From NCBI GenBank assembly GCA_021793935.1, contig JAJYRV010000002.1, forward strand, positions 1 to 38,871: 38,871 nt of DNA. Reading direction: 5' to 3'. Each line of letters opens with the position of its first letter. The first letter of the stretch is position 1. The notes below the pieces were generated by a model. It was not told where the DNA came from, did no database searches, and saw nothing but the letters and a program-made list of their open reading frames with translations. Below are positions 8,389 to 16,764 of this stretch, one piece after another. A program made the position numbers and the translations under genes. The DNA is from Actinomycetes bacterium (lineage in GTDB: Bacteria; Actinomycetota; Actinomycetes; Actinomycetales; Beutenbergiaceae).

Positions 8389-8793
8389 TTAGACGACGGC
8401 GCCCAGATCGTCGTCGTCGCGGCGGTTGCGCGGCATCCGCCAGGTGAGGATGGCCCCGCCGATGAGCACCGCGATCGCGCAACCGATGTGGAACAACCGA
8501 GGCGCGCTCGGCCACACCATGAGGCTGAGGAGAATGACGAGCAAACCGCCGGCGAGTAACGTCCATCCCAGGGTGAGGAACGGGTCGGAACTCGCGACCG
8601 GGCCGGGATTCGGGGGGACGAACTGCTCCTCTTCCTCGGTCACGGTGTAGTCGCGCGGGCCGGGGAGGGAGTCGTTGACGTATTCGGCCGCGATTCCGGA
8701 AAAGGCGGCGTCGACCTCGTCCTTAGTCAGATCCCGAGGGTCACGGGAGGAACCTGCCTCGGAATCATCGTCCTGGGGTGGAAACTTGGCCAT
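8389..8793 (-). CDS. Conserved hypothetical membrane protein
   Basis: A 134-residue protein with a polar, acidic N-terminal half containing DLTKDEVDAAFSGIAAEY (21-38) and an EEEEQFVPP stretch, followed by two transmembrane helices (about 73-94 and 100-118) and a basic then acidic tail (RNRRDDDD). This matches my recollection of a small uncharacterised actinobacterial membrane family, but I cannot name it. No enzymatic motif is visible. The ATG lacks a Shine-Dalgarno sequence; TACCCT ends six bases upstream, suggesting leaderless expression. It is divergent from the phosphofructokinase gene. Confidence 0.8.
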   Translation of the reverse strand: MAKFPPQDDDSEAGSSRDPRDLTKDEVDAAFSGIAAEYVNDSLPGPRDYTVTEEEEQFVPPNPGPVASSDPFLTLGWTLLAGGLLVILLSLMVWPSAPRLFHIGCAIAVLIGGAILTWRMPRNRRDDDDLGAVV

Positions 8794-8799
8794 ACCCCC

Positions 8800-8805
8800 A
8801 GGGTA
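8800..8805 (-). promoter_or_regulatory. Putative -10 element of the small membrane-protein gene
   Basis: TACCCT on the minus strand is followed by six bases and the ATG at 8793. It lies back to back with the TACGAT (8825-8830) of the rightward phosphofructokinase gene. Confidence 0.45.
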
Positions 8806-8824
8806 ACCCCCTCCCAGGGGGCGC

Positions 8825-8830
8825 TACGAT
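8825..8830 (+). promoter_or_regulatory. Putative -10 element of the PPi-phosphofructokinase gene
   Basis: TACGAT fits the TANNNT pattern and would place the transcript start near 8837, giving a leader of about 38 bases. The leader contains a GTG-initiated seven-codon frame (8843-8866) ending in TAG just before the AGGA ribosome binding site of the TTG start at 8875. Confidence 0.4.
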
Positions 8831-8874
8831 AGGGGGCGGAACGTGACTGAACTACCCGCAGAATAGGAAAACGA

Positions 8875-10101
8875 TTGACGTCGCCAAAAATCTCTAAGGT
8901 TGCCCTCCTCACCGCCGGTGGCTTTGCCCCCTGCCTCTCCTCGGCAGTCGGAGGGCTGGTCGAGCAGTACACCAAGCTCATGCCCGAGGTGGAAATCATC
9001 GCCTACCAGTACGGCTACCACGGGCTGCTGACGGGGAACTACATCACGGTCAGTGAGGAGGCGCGGGCAAAAGCGCACCTGTTGCACAAATTCGGGGGCA
9101 GCCCCATCGGCAACAGCCGCGTGAAGCTCACGAACACCACCGACCTCGTCTCCCGCGGCCTCGTGCCCGAAGGGGTCGACCCGCTCAAGTACGCGGCCGA
9201 GCGGCTGCGCGAGGACGGCGTGGACGTGCTGCACACGATCGGTGGCGATGACACGAACACCACCGCCGCTGACCTCGCCGCCTACCTGGAGGAGATCGGC
9301 CACCACCTCACCGTCGTCGGCCTGCCCAAGACGATCGACAACGACATCGTCCCGATCCGCCAGTCCCTCGGCGCGATCACCGCCGCCGAGCAGGCCTCGC
9401 TGTTCGCCCAGAACATCATCGGCGAACACCGTTCCAACCCGCGGATGCTCATCGTGCACGAAGTCATGGGCCGCCACTGCGGCTGGCTCACGGCTGCGGC
9501 GGCGCGGGAGTACCGCGAGTGGCTCGCCACCCAGGAATGGAACCCCGCGTTCGGGCTCACCCAGGAGCGGTGGGACATCCACGCCGTCTTCCTCCCCGAG
9601 CTCAAGATCGACATCGACGCCGAATCCGCCCGGCTGCGCGGCATCATGGACGAACACGGCAACGTCAACATCTTCCTCTCCGAGGGCGCCGGCGTGCCCG
9701 AGATCGTGGCGGAGCTGGAGGCCGCGGGTGAGGAAGTGCAGCGGGACCCCTTCGGGCACGTCAAGCTCGACACCATCAACCCCGGTGAATGGTTCGCCAA
9801 GCAGTTCGCCGAGAAGATCGGCGCGGAGAAGGTCATGGTGCAAAAGTCCGGGTACTTCTCCCGCTCGGCGCGCGCCTCCCAGCGCGACCTCGACCTCATC
9901 GCCACGATGGTCGACGTCGCCGTCGCCGCCGCAGCACGCGGCGAGGCCGGGGTAGTCGGCCACGACGAGGAACGCGGGGAAGAACTGCGCGTCGTCGAAT
10001 TCCCCCGGATCGCCGGTGGGAAGGCCTTCAATATCGAGGAGGACTGGTTCGCCGGGCTGCTCGAATCGATCGGTCAGGACCGGGTCGCGGCCGACTCCTG
10101 A
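8875..10101 (+). CDS. Pyrophosphate-dependent 6-phosphofructokinase
   Basis: Phosphorylates fructose 6-phosphate to the 1,6-bisphosphate in glycolysis, probably with pyrophosphate as donor and therefore reversibly. The 408-residue protein has GGDDTNTTA (123-131), where the Asp in place of the Gly of the ATP enzymes' GGDGS is a marker of PPi use, plus PKTIDND (151-157) and MGRHCGWL (198-205). Its length fits the roughly 400-residue PPi enzymes known from propionibacteria rather than the 320-340-residue ATP enzymes. The start is TTG with AGGA about ten bases upstream; no other in-frame start would keep the first strand KVALLTAGGFAP. It stands alone, followed 79 bases later by the DAHP synthase gene. 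Confidence 0.92.
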   Translation: MTSPKISKVALLTAGGFAPCLSSAVGGLVEQYTKLMPEVEIIAYQYGYHGLLTGNYITVSEEARAKAHLLHKFGGSPIGNSRVKLTNTTDLVSRGLVPEGVDPLKYAAERLREDGVDVLHTIGGDDTNTTAADLAAYLEEIGHHLTVVGLPKTIDNDIVPIRQSLGAITAAEQASLFAQNIIGEHRSNPRMLIVHEVMGRHCGWLTAAAAREYREWLATQEWNPAFGLTQERWDIHAVFLPELKIDIDAESARLRGIMDEHGNVNIFLSEGAGVPEIVAELEAAGEEVQRDPFGHVKLDTINPGEWFAKQFAEKIGAEKVMVQKSGYFSRSARASQRDLDLIATMVDVAVAAAARGEAGVVGHDEERGEELRVVEFPRIAGGKAFNIEEDWFAGLLESIGQDRVAADS

Positions 10102-10167
10102 GGAGGAGATGCGACGCGGGCCGTTCCCAGTTTCTGGACCGGATTCGTCTCAGGTAACGAACACGCC

Positions 10168-10173
10168 TATCCT
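10168..10173 (+). promoter_or_regulatory. Putative -10 element of the DAHP synthase gene (leaderless)
   Basis: TATCCT ends seven bases before the GTG at 10181. There is only a weak purine stretch next to the start, so the transcript may begin at the GTG itself. Confidence 0.5.
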
Positions 10174-10180
10174 ATGAGGC

Positions 10181-11530
10181 GTGAGTGTTGAAATTTCTCC
10201 TGAGGTCATTGCTGGTTTGGACTCCTGGCGGGAATGGCCCGCGTATCAGCAGCCGAACTGGCCCGATGAGGCGGAGCTCGCTCGGGTGACCGCGGAACTC
10301 GCGTCCCAACCTCCGCTGGTGTTCGCCGGTGAGGCCGACCGCCTGCGCACGCGCATGGCAGCCGCCGGCAGGGGAGAGGCCTTCGTCCTCCAGGGCGGGG
10401 ACTGCGCGGAGACCTTCGCCGAACTCACCGCCGATAACATCCGGGACAAGATCAAGACCATCCTGCAGATGGCGGTCGTGCTCACCTACGGGGCATCCAT
10501 GCCGATCGTGAAGATGGGCAGGATGGCCGGGCAGTACGCCAAGCCCCGCTCCTCCGATACCGAGACCCGCGACGGCGTGACCCTTCCCGCGTACCGGGGT
10601 GACATCGTCAACTGCCACGATTTCACGCTCGAGGCCCGCACCCCGGATCCGAACCGGCTCCTGGCCGCCTACCGGAACTCCGCGAGCACCCTCAACCTCA
10701 TCCGCGCATTCACCCAGGGTGGGTTCGCGGACCTGCGCCGGGTACACGAGTGGAACCGGGGCTTCATGCTCAACCGCTCCTACTCCCGCTACGACGCGCT
10801 CTCCAGCGAGATCGATCGGGCGATCCGGTTCATGCAAGCGGCCGGCGCCGACTTCGACGCCCTCAAAACAGTCGAGTTCTACTCCTCCCACGAGGGGCTG
10901 CTCCTCGATTACGAACGCCCCCTCACCCGCATCGACTCCCGCACCGGCGACGCCTACGCGTGCTCGGCCCACTTCCTGTGGATCGGCGAACGCACCCGGC
11001 AGCTCGACGGCGCGCACGTGGAATTCTTCTCCCGGGTCCGCAACCCGATCGGGGTGAAACTCGGGCCCACGACGACCGGAGCCGACGCGATCGCGCTCAT
11101 GGACAAGCTCAACCCCGAGGGGGAAGAGGGCCGGCTAACGTTCATCACCCGGATGGGTGCGGGCAAGATCCGCGACCTGCTCCCCGGGGTGATCGAGGAA
11201 GTGACTGCCGACGGCCGGCCCGTGACGTGGGTGTGCGACCCGATGCACGGCAACGGCATCACCTCCGACAACGGCTACAAGACCCGCCGCTTCGCCGACG
11301 TCATCGACGAGGTGCGCGGTTTCTTCGAGGTGCACGAACACCTGGGCACGGTTCCCGGCGGTCTGCACGTGGAACTCACCGGCGACGACGTCACCGAGGT
11401 CCTCGGCGGAACCGAGGAGATCGATGATCTCGGGCTCACCCGGAACTACACCACCCTCGTCGACCCGCGCCTCAACCACCAACAGTCGCTCGAAATGGCC
11501 TTCCAAGTCGCGGAAATGCTCCGCAGCTAG
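10181..11530 (+). CDS. aroG: Class II 3-deoxy-7-phosphoheptulonate (DAHP) synthase
   Basis: First step of the shikimate pathway, condensing phosphoenolpyruvate and erythrose 4-phosphate. The 449-residue length and motifs are those of the plant-like class II enzyme used by mycobacteria: FVLQGGDCAE (68-77) with the metal-ligand Cys75, the metal-ligand His in CDPMHGN (352-358), HVELTGDDVTEVLGG and VDPRLNHQQ near the C-terminus. It may be feedback-inhibited by aromatic amino acids as in mycobacteria, but that cannot be seen directly. The location beside a pknL-like kinase and an idsA-like prenyl synthase resembles the mycobacterial aroG neighbourhood. Its stop abuts the ATG of the next gene. Confidence 0.96.
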   Translation: MSVEISPEVIAGLDSWREWPAYQQPNWPDEAELARVTAELASQPPLVFAGEADRLRTRMAAAGRGEAFVLQGGDCAETFAELTADNIRDKIKTILQMAVVLTYGASMPIVKMGRMAGQYAKPRSSDTETRDGVTLPAYRGDIVNCHDFTLEARTPDPNRLLAAYRNSASTLNLIRAFTQGGFADLRRVHEWNRGFMLNRSYSRYDALSSEIDRAIRFMQAAGADFDALKTVEFYSSHEGLLLDYERPLTRIDSRTGDAYACSAHFLWIGERTRQLDGAHVEFFSRVRNPIGVKLGPTTTGADAIALMDKLNPEGEEGRLTFITRMGAGKIRDLLPGVIEEVTADGRPVTWVCDPMHGNGITSDNGYKTRRFADVIDEVRGFFEVHEHLGTVPGGLHVELTGDDVTEVLGGTEEIDDLGLTRNYTTLVDPRLNHQQSLEMAFQVAEMLRS

Positions 11531-12145
11531 ATGGCGAGGATGGGCGGGGATGAGCCCCAGTTGCCCGCGGACCGTTCCCTACCGCCGGGCCAACACCTCG
11601 TGGCCGAGCCGCCGGTGATGCACTACGGGCCGCTGCCGCGGGAAACCGGGCGGGCGTGGACCTTCACGATCGGCGGTGCCACCGCCAGCGGCGAGGAGAC
11701 GATCCTCTCCCTCGCAGAGGTGCTCGAGTGCGAACCCCTCGCCTTCGCCGCGGACATGCACTGCGGAACCCACTGGAGCGCCCTCGACCAGCACTGGCGC
11801 GGGGTGAGCGCGGCCGACCTGGTGCAGCTCGCCCCTCCCGCCCCGGACGCGCGCAGTGCGTTGGTCTTCGCCGAGTACGGTTACGCGACGAACGTCCACC
11901 TCGACGACCTGGTTTCCCCCCGCAGCGTGCTCGCCACGCATTGGAACGGCGCTCCTCTCTCCGTCGAGCGGGGCGCGCCGCTACGGCTCGTCATCCCGCA
12001 GTTATACACGTGGAAGGGGCCGAAGTGGGTGCGGGGCTGGAACTACCTCACCCACGAGGCGCAGCACCTGGGGTTCTGGGAGGAACGCGGCTACCACCTG
12101 CGCGGCGACGCCTGGCGCGAACAGCGCTTCAGCCACCAGGACTAG
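11531..12145 (+). CDS. Sulfite-oxidase-like molybdopterin-binding oxidoreductase
   Basis: A 204-residue protein made almost entirely of the oxidoreductase molybdopterin-binding fold. Supporting blocks are DMHCGTHWSALDQHWRGV with the probable molybdenum-ligating Cys78, FAEYGYATNVHLDDL, HWNGAPLS, and the C-terminal GPKWVRGWNYL and GFWEERGYHLRGDAWREQRF. No signal peptide or Tat motif is present, so it is probably cytoplasmic. The substrate is unknown. Translation probably couples to aroG, since ATG follows the TAG directly; a second ATG at 11540 is an alternative start. Its stop overlaps the convergent kinase stop in the palindrome CTAG. Confidence 0.88.
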   Translation: MARMGGDEPQLPADRSLPPGQHLVAEPPVMHYGPLPRETGRAWTFTIGGATASGEETILSLAEVLECEPLAFAADMHCGTHWSALDQHWRGVSAADLVQLAPPAPDARSALVFAEYGYATNVHLDDLVSPRSVLATHWNGAPLSVERGAPLRLVIPQLYTWKGPKWVRGWNYLTHEAQHLGFWEERGYHLRGDAWREQRFSHQD

Positions 12146-14055
12146 ATCACGGTGAGCGTGACCGTGGTCCCCTTCGGGTGTTTATCCCCGGGCCCGGGAT
12201 CCTGGAAACGCACGGTCCCCAGCGCGCCGCCGAACCAGTCCTTGCGTTCCACCTTGAACCCCTCCGATTCCAGGAGCTCCTTGGCGTCCTCGTAGGATTT
12301 GAACGTCACTGAGGGCACCTCGAACAGTTCCGGCCCCTTGGAAATCGTCAACGTCACGGTATCGCCCTCGTGCGCCTCGGCGCCCTCGGCCGGGTCCTGG
12401 GCGGCGACGCTGCCCTCGGCGATGGAGTCAGAGAACACCTGTTCCTCGGCGACCTCGACGGCGAGGTTCTGCTCCTCCAGTTGAGCCACCGCCTCCTCCT
12501 GCGCCTGGCCGACGACGTTACGCACGGTCACGGGCCTGGGCCCGGCGGAGACGACGACCGAGATCGGATCGGAGTGGGTGATCCGCTCACCGGGGGCGGG
12601 GGTCGAGGAGATGAACTCACCCTGTTCGATCTCCTGGGACCATTCCGTCGCGACGGTGAGGGTGGATCCGTCCCACCCCGCCTCGGCGAGTTCGGCGCGG
12701 ATCCCCTCCTCGGTCAACCCCTCCAGGTCCGGCACCTCGATGACGAGCACCCCTTGCGAAACGATGAGTTCGACGGAGGAGTCGTAGCGGACGTCGGAAC
12801 CGGTCTCCGGGTCGGTGCGGATCACCTGCCCGAGCGGGACGTCGTCGGAGTGCTCGCGCTCGATCGTGTGGTGGAGCCGGCTCCGAGACAGATCGGCGAC
12901 CGCTTGCCCCTCCGTTTGTCCGGTGACGTCGGGAACGGCGGTGTAGGCGCCCGGGCCCTCCGCGAAGTACCACCACGCTCCACCACCGGCCGCGGCGAGC
13001 AGGAGAAGCACGAGGACGACGAGCGCCCAGCGTCGGCGCCGACGGCGCTTGCGGGCGGGGTTGAGGCGGTTCGGTAGCGCTTGGGTCACCCCGGAGACCG
13101 CGCCGATGGGGAGGGCGGTCGTGCCGGAGCCGGTGAGCGCGATGGTGTGGTCCTCATCCCCGGAGTCCGCGCTGCCGGCGATTTCGCTGCGGCCCGAGAG
13201 CTGTTCTTCGGTCAGGCGGGAGGCGACGGCGAGAACCTCTTCCTGCGCGGCGATCCCGTCAACGGGGCGGGCCTGCGGATCGCGGGCACACAGGCGCGCG
13301 ATGAGGTCCGCCACCTCCGCCGGTACCCACGGTTCCACCTCCCGGATCGAGGGCAGATCCTCGTGGACGTGTTGATAGGCGACCTGGATCGCGCTCTCGC
13401 CCTCATACGGGGGAGCGGCACACAGCAGCTCGTAGAGCATGATCCCCACGGCGTAGACGTCGGCGCGGGCGTCGGCGGCGCCGGAGGTGATGATCTCCGG
13501 GGAGAGGTAGGCAACGGTGCCCAGGAGGTTCCCCGTGGAGGCGGCGGTTGCCTCCGTGACCGCTCGGGCGAGCCCGAAGTCTGCCACCTTCAGCGTACCG
13601 TCGGCGCTCACGAGGACGTTCTCGGGTTTGATGTCTCGGTGTACTAGTCCCGCGCGGTGCGCCGAGCCCAGCGCGTCGAGGATCGTGGCGATCGTCGTCA
13701 GCGCGTCACCGAGACTGAAGGCGCCCTGGCGGGCGAGTTCACCGCGCAGGTTCTGCCCGTCCACGTACTCCATCGCGAGGTAGGAGACCTCGCCGTCGGT
13801 GCCTTGATCGAAGACCCCGACGACGCCGGGATGGGCGAGGCGCGCGGCGGCCCGGGCTTCCCGGCGGAACCGCGCGGCGACGTCGGTACCCTCGGTCAGG
13901 TGCGGATGCATCACCTTGATCGCAACGTCGCGGTCCAACCGGCGGTCGTTCGCGAGATACACCGTGGCCATCCCCCCGCGGGCGATGCGCGCGCGGACGA
14001 GGTATCGGCTGTCGATGAGACGGCCAATCAGCGGGTCAGTCAACGTGGAGGCCAC
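12142..14055 (-). CDS. pknL: PASTA-domain Ser/Thr protein kinase (PknL/PknB type)
   Basis: Membrane receptor kinase that senses peptidoglycan fragments or lipid II through external PASTA repeats and phosphorylates division and envelope proteins inside the cell. The kinase domain (about 18-280) has the Gly-rich loop ARGGMATVYLA (25-35), K47, HRDIKPEN (139-146), DFG (159-161) and SPE (185-187). A linker with Thr residues leads to a basic stretch, one transmembrane helix (about 343-364) and four PASTA repeats (about 372-437, 440-510, 513-578, 580-637). Proximity to aroG and an idsA-like gene is the reason for the pknL symbol. The GTG start has no Shine-Dalgarno but TAGACT six bases upstream. Confidence 0.95.
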   Translation of the reverse strand: MASTLTDPLIGRLIDSRYLVRARIARGGMATVYLANDRRLDRDVAIKVMHPHLTEGTDVAARFRREARAAARLAHPGVVGVFDQGTDGEVSYLAMEYVDGQNLRGELARQGAFSLGDALTTIATILDALGSAHRAGLVHRDIKPENVLVSADGTLKVADFGLARAVTEATAASTGNLLGTVAYLSPEIITSGAADARADVYAVGIMLYELLCAAPPYEGESAIQVAYQHVHEDLPSIREVEPWVPAEVADLIARLCARDPQARPVDGIAAQEEVLAVASRLTEEQLSGRSEIAGSADSGDEDHTIALTGSGTTALPIGAVSGVTQALPNRLNPARKRRRRRRWALVVLVLLLLAAAGGGAWWYFAEGPGAYTAVPDVTGQTEGQAVADLSRSRLHHTIEREHSDDVPLGQVIRTDPETGSDVRYDSSVELIVSQGVLVIEVPDLEGLTEEGIRAELAEAGWDGSTLTVATEWSQEIEQGEFISSTPAPGERITHSDPISVVVSAGPRPVTVRNVVGQAQEEAVAQLEEQNLAVEVAEEQVFSDSIAEGSVAAQDPAEGAEAHEGDTVTLTISKGPELFEVPSVTFKSYEDAKELLESEGFKVERKDWFGGALGTVRFQDPGPGDKHPKGTTVTLTVI

Positions 14056-14061
14056 GCCCGA

Positions 14062-14067
14062 AGTCTA
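14062..14067 (-). promoter_or_regulatory. Putative -10 element of the PASTA kinase gene (leaderless)
   Basis: TAGACT on the minus strand is followed by six bases and the GTG at 14055. It lies in the 55-base gap after the transglycosylase gene, so the kinase probably has its own promoter in addition to any read-through. Confidence 0.5.
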
Positions 14068-14110
14068 CGCGGAAACACGCTCCAGAGCGCCGCGCGGAGG
14101 ATGCGTGTCC

Positions 14111-15463
14111 CTAGTTGTACTTCTTCATGTGACTCGTGATCGCGGCGACATAGTTGCGCGTATCGGAGGCGAGCCCGTACTTCGAGACCGAACCCGCGCC
14201 TTGGTAGTAGGCCCCGATCGCGTGCTCGAGGTTGGCGGGGAAGGTGCGCTGCAGTTGGCGCAGGATCGCGACCCCGGCGGCGACGTTGTCGCGGGGGTCC
14301 AGGAGGTTGATCTTGCGGCCCAGCAGCTGCCCGGCCCACTCTCCGGAGGAGGGGATGACCTGCATCGTGCCGATCGCGTTCGCGGGGGAGACCGCGCGCT
14401 GGTTGAACCCGGACTCCTGCAGGGCGACCGCCTGCGCGAGTGCCGGATCGACCCCCATGTCGACCGCGGTCTGGCGCACGAGGGCCTGCATGGAATCCCG
14501 GCTGGGAACATCCATCGCGTCGAGCGTGCACTTGTTCTGGTTCGCGGCCTTCACCACGTCATCGGGATAGGTGTAGTGCAGGAAGGTGTTGGGAACGAGG
14601 TCCTTGCACGCGTTGCCCGGGCTGGAGGGCTTGGCCGCGGGGGCCGAGGCGCCGCCCGAGCCCGCGCCGGGGATGGAAAGTTTCTGCCCGATCCGGATGA
14701 GACCGTCGGAACCGAGGTTGTTCGCCTTGATGATCGCGCTCACCGACGTGCTGTAGGAGCGCGCGATCCCCCAGACCGTCTCCCCGGCCTTGACCGTGTG
14801 CGTCGATGCCGACGAGGAGGACCCCCCGGAGGGTTTGGGCGTCGTACCCGAGGGCGCGTTCGAGGAGGAGCCGCCCCCGGCCCCCGGGATCTGGAGCACC
14901 TGGCCCGCCCGGATGAGGTTGGGATCGGAGAGCTTGTTGGCCGAGGCGAGCTTCGCCGTCGTCGTGCCGTACCGCGCGGCGATCGCGCTCAACGTCTCAC
15001 CGCTGGCGACCTGGTGAGATTTCGCCGAAGAGCCGGGCGAGGAGGGGGAGTTCGAGGAGCCCGGGCTGGAGGACTTGCCCGGAATCGTCAGGGACTGCCC
15101 GATCCGGATCACGGCATTGGAACCGAGGTCGTTCGCCTCGATGATCTTCTTCACGGAGGTGTCGTACTTGCGGGCGAGATCCCACACCGTGTCGCCCGAT
15201 TTCACTTTGTGGGTGAGCGAGGACTTGTTCATCGCCGCCGACATCGCCTCGGGGTTGATCACGCCGCGGCCCATCCCCAGGCCGCCCACCCCGACGACTC
15301 CGGAGGCCTGGGAGGGGGAATCTCCCGAGTGGTTCTCCAACGGTGGCAGGAGGCGAAGCGTCGGTTCGCCCGTGTCTGCTACGGGAGCGCCGGCGAGGGC
15401 GATCGCGGTTGCGCCGATGACGGCCCCGGTGGTGTGTACGGTCCGATCCTTGCGACGGGCCAT
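14111..15463 (-). CDS. LysM-domain lytic transglycosylase (SLT type)
   Basis: Probably an exported peptidoglycan hydrolase. The 450-residue protein begins with a short basic N-terminus and a hydrophobic segment (about 12-28) likely to be a signal peptide. Three LysM modules follow (about 84-128, 149-193, 221-265), separated by Ser/Gly/Pro-rich linkers, then a C-terminal SLT domain (about 325-446) with the catalytic Glu in ALQESGFNQRAVSP (E350), GTMQVIP and AIGAYYQGAG. LysM binds peptidoglycan; SLT cleaves the glycan chain. The ATG has AGGAGT upstream (15468-15473). The neighbouring PASTA kinase suggests coordinated envelope control. Confidence 0.93.
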   Translation of the reverse strand: MARRKDRTVHTTGAVIGATAIALAGAPVADTGEPTLRLLPPLENHSGDSPSQASGVVGVGGLGMGRGVINPEAMSAAMNKSSLTHKVKSGDTVWDLARKYDTSVKKIIEANDLGSNAVIRIGQSLTIPGKSSSPGSSNSPSSPGSSAKSHQVASGETLSAIAARYGTTTAKLASANKLSDPNLIRAGQVLQIPGAGGGSSSNAPSGTTPKPSGGSSSSASTHTVKAGETVWGIARSYSTSVSAIIKANNLGSDGLIRIGQKLSIPGAGSGGASAPAAKPSSPGNACKDLVPNTFLHYTYPDDVVKAANQNKCTLDAMDVPSRDSMQALVRQTAVDMGVDPALAQAVALQESGFNQRAVSPANAIGTMQVIPSSGEWAGQLLGRKINLLDPRDNVAAGVAILRQLQRTFPANLEHAIGAYYQGAGSVSKYGLASDTRNYVAAITSHMKKYN

Positions 15464-15574
15464 GAAAACTCCTGCTCGACGGTGACGAGGTGCTCAAGAG
15501 GTTCTTGAGACGCGTGAGACTAAAGTGACAATAGTGGTTATACGCGTGTCGAGCAACCCTCCCCAAGAGGCGGG

Positions 15575-16657
15575 TTACTGGTTGCGGGTGATCGCCGCGG
15601 TAGCGAGGTCGCGCAGGAGCTGAACCGGCTCGGGGGGCAGGTCGAGCGCATCGATCGCCGCCTGCGCGGTGGCGGCGCGCTGGGTGATGAGTTCTTCCAC
15701 CGCCGCGAGGGCCCCGCAGGAGGTGAGGATCTCCCGGACCTCCACCACCTGCTCCTCGGTGAGCTCGGGGTCGCCGATCCGGGATCGTAGGGTCTCGACC
15801 TGTGACGGCGAGGCGAGGGTCATCGCGGAGGTCACGAGCACGGTGCGTTTGCCTTCCCGCAAGTCATCGCCGGCGGGTTTGCCGGTCACCGCCGGATCGC
15901 CGAAGACGGAGAGCACGTCGTCGCGCATCTGGAAGGCCTCGCCCACGGGCAGACCCACGGCGCGGATCGCCGCGCGGCCCGCGCGGTTCGCCCCCGCCAT
16001 CGCCGCTCCCAGCGCGAGGGGGTGTTCCACGGAATACCGTGCGGATTTCGCCTTGATCACTCGCTGCGCGCGGTCGAGGTCGACTTCGGGGTCGTCCGCC
16101 CACGGCGCGGACTGGGCGTAGATGTCCAGGTACTGACCCACCGTCACTTCCGCCATCATCTCCTCGAATACCGGCCGGGCCGCCGGGGCGGTCTCGGGGT
16201 GATCGAGGAGCGCGGCCTGGAGCTCGGACTCCGCGGCGACGAGGAGGAGATCCCCGAGCAGGAGCGCCCCCGCGGCCCCGAAGGAGTCGGGGTTGGAGAT
16301 CATCTCCCGTTCCTCGTGCAAGGCCCGGAACTGCAGGTGGGCGGCCGGCAGGCCCCGCCTGCTGAGCGAGGCGTCCATGAGGTCATCGTGCACGAGCGCG
16401 GCGAGTTGGAACAGTTCCAGGCCGGCCCCGGCCCTGATCTCCGCGGGGGCGAGCGGGCCACCCCCGAAGCACCGCCAGCCCGCGGCGAGGAAACTCGCCC
16501 GCAGCCGTTTGCCCCGTTGCAACAGGGGCTCGGCGACGTCGAAGAGGTCGGCGACCTCGCGGCCGACGGCGGAGAACTTCTCCCGGTAAGCCCGGAGTTG
16601 AATGTCTAAGCGGTGGGAGACGGCGGAACGCAGGTCGATCAGTGATTCTTCAGGCAC
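15575..16657 (-). CDS. Polyprenyl (isoprenyl) diphosphate synthase, IdsA type
   Basis: Trans-prenyltransferase that elongates allylic diphosphates with isopentenyl diphosphate, for menaquinone side chains, carotenoids or other isoprenoids. The 360-residue protein has the first Asp-rich motif DDLMD (91-95) and the second region DDVLSVFGD (246-254), where the usual fifth-position Asp is Ser. GKRLRASF (49-56) matches the diphosphate-binding region. Product length cannot be predicted safely. The GTG start lacks a normal Shine-Dalgarno; TAGGCT lies six bases upstream, suggesting leaderless expression. It is divergent from the DUF4192 gene, and the LysM gene follows 111 bases downstream. Confidence 0.93.
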   Translation of the reverse strand: MPEESLIDLRSAVSHRLDIQLRAYREKFSAVGREVADLFDVAEPLLQRGKRLRASFLAAGWRCFGGGPLAPAEIRAGAGLELFQLAALVHDDLMDASLSRRGLPAAHLQFRALHEEREMISNPDSFGAAGALLLGDLLLVAAESELQAALLDHPETAPAARPVFEEMMAEVTVGQYLDIYAQSAPWADDPEVDLDRAQRVIKAKSARYSVEHPLALGAAMAGANRAGRAAIRAVGLPVGEAFQMRDDVLSVFGDPAVTGKPAGDDLREGKRTVLVTSAMTLASPSQVETLRSRIGDPELTEEQVVEVREILTSCGALAAVEELITQRAATAQAAIDALDLPPEPVQLLRDLATAAITRNQ

Positions 16658-16663
16658 GCCCCC

Positions 16664-16669
16664 AGCCTA
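16664..16669 (-). promoter_or_regulatory. Putative -10 element of the polyprenyl synthase gene (leaderless)
   Basis: TAGGCT on the minus strand is followed by six G/C bases and the GTG at 16657. Confidence 0.48.
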
Positions 16670-16764
16670 TCCTCGCGCCACGGTTGCTTTCCCCACCTGC
16701 CCCGCCCTCCACAACGAGGCGCCGCCCGCCCGCGCACCGGGCCCGGGCGGGCGCACAGTGAGCT

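Noticed and set aside
13916..15508. 530-codon open frame on the plus strand
   Set aside because: Antisense to the LysM/SLT gene; composition is typical of a reversed GC-rich reading.
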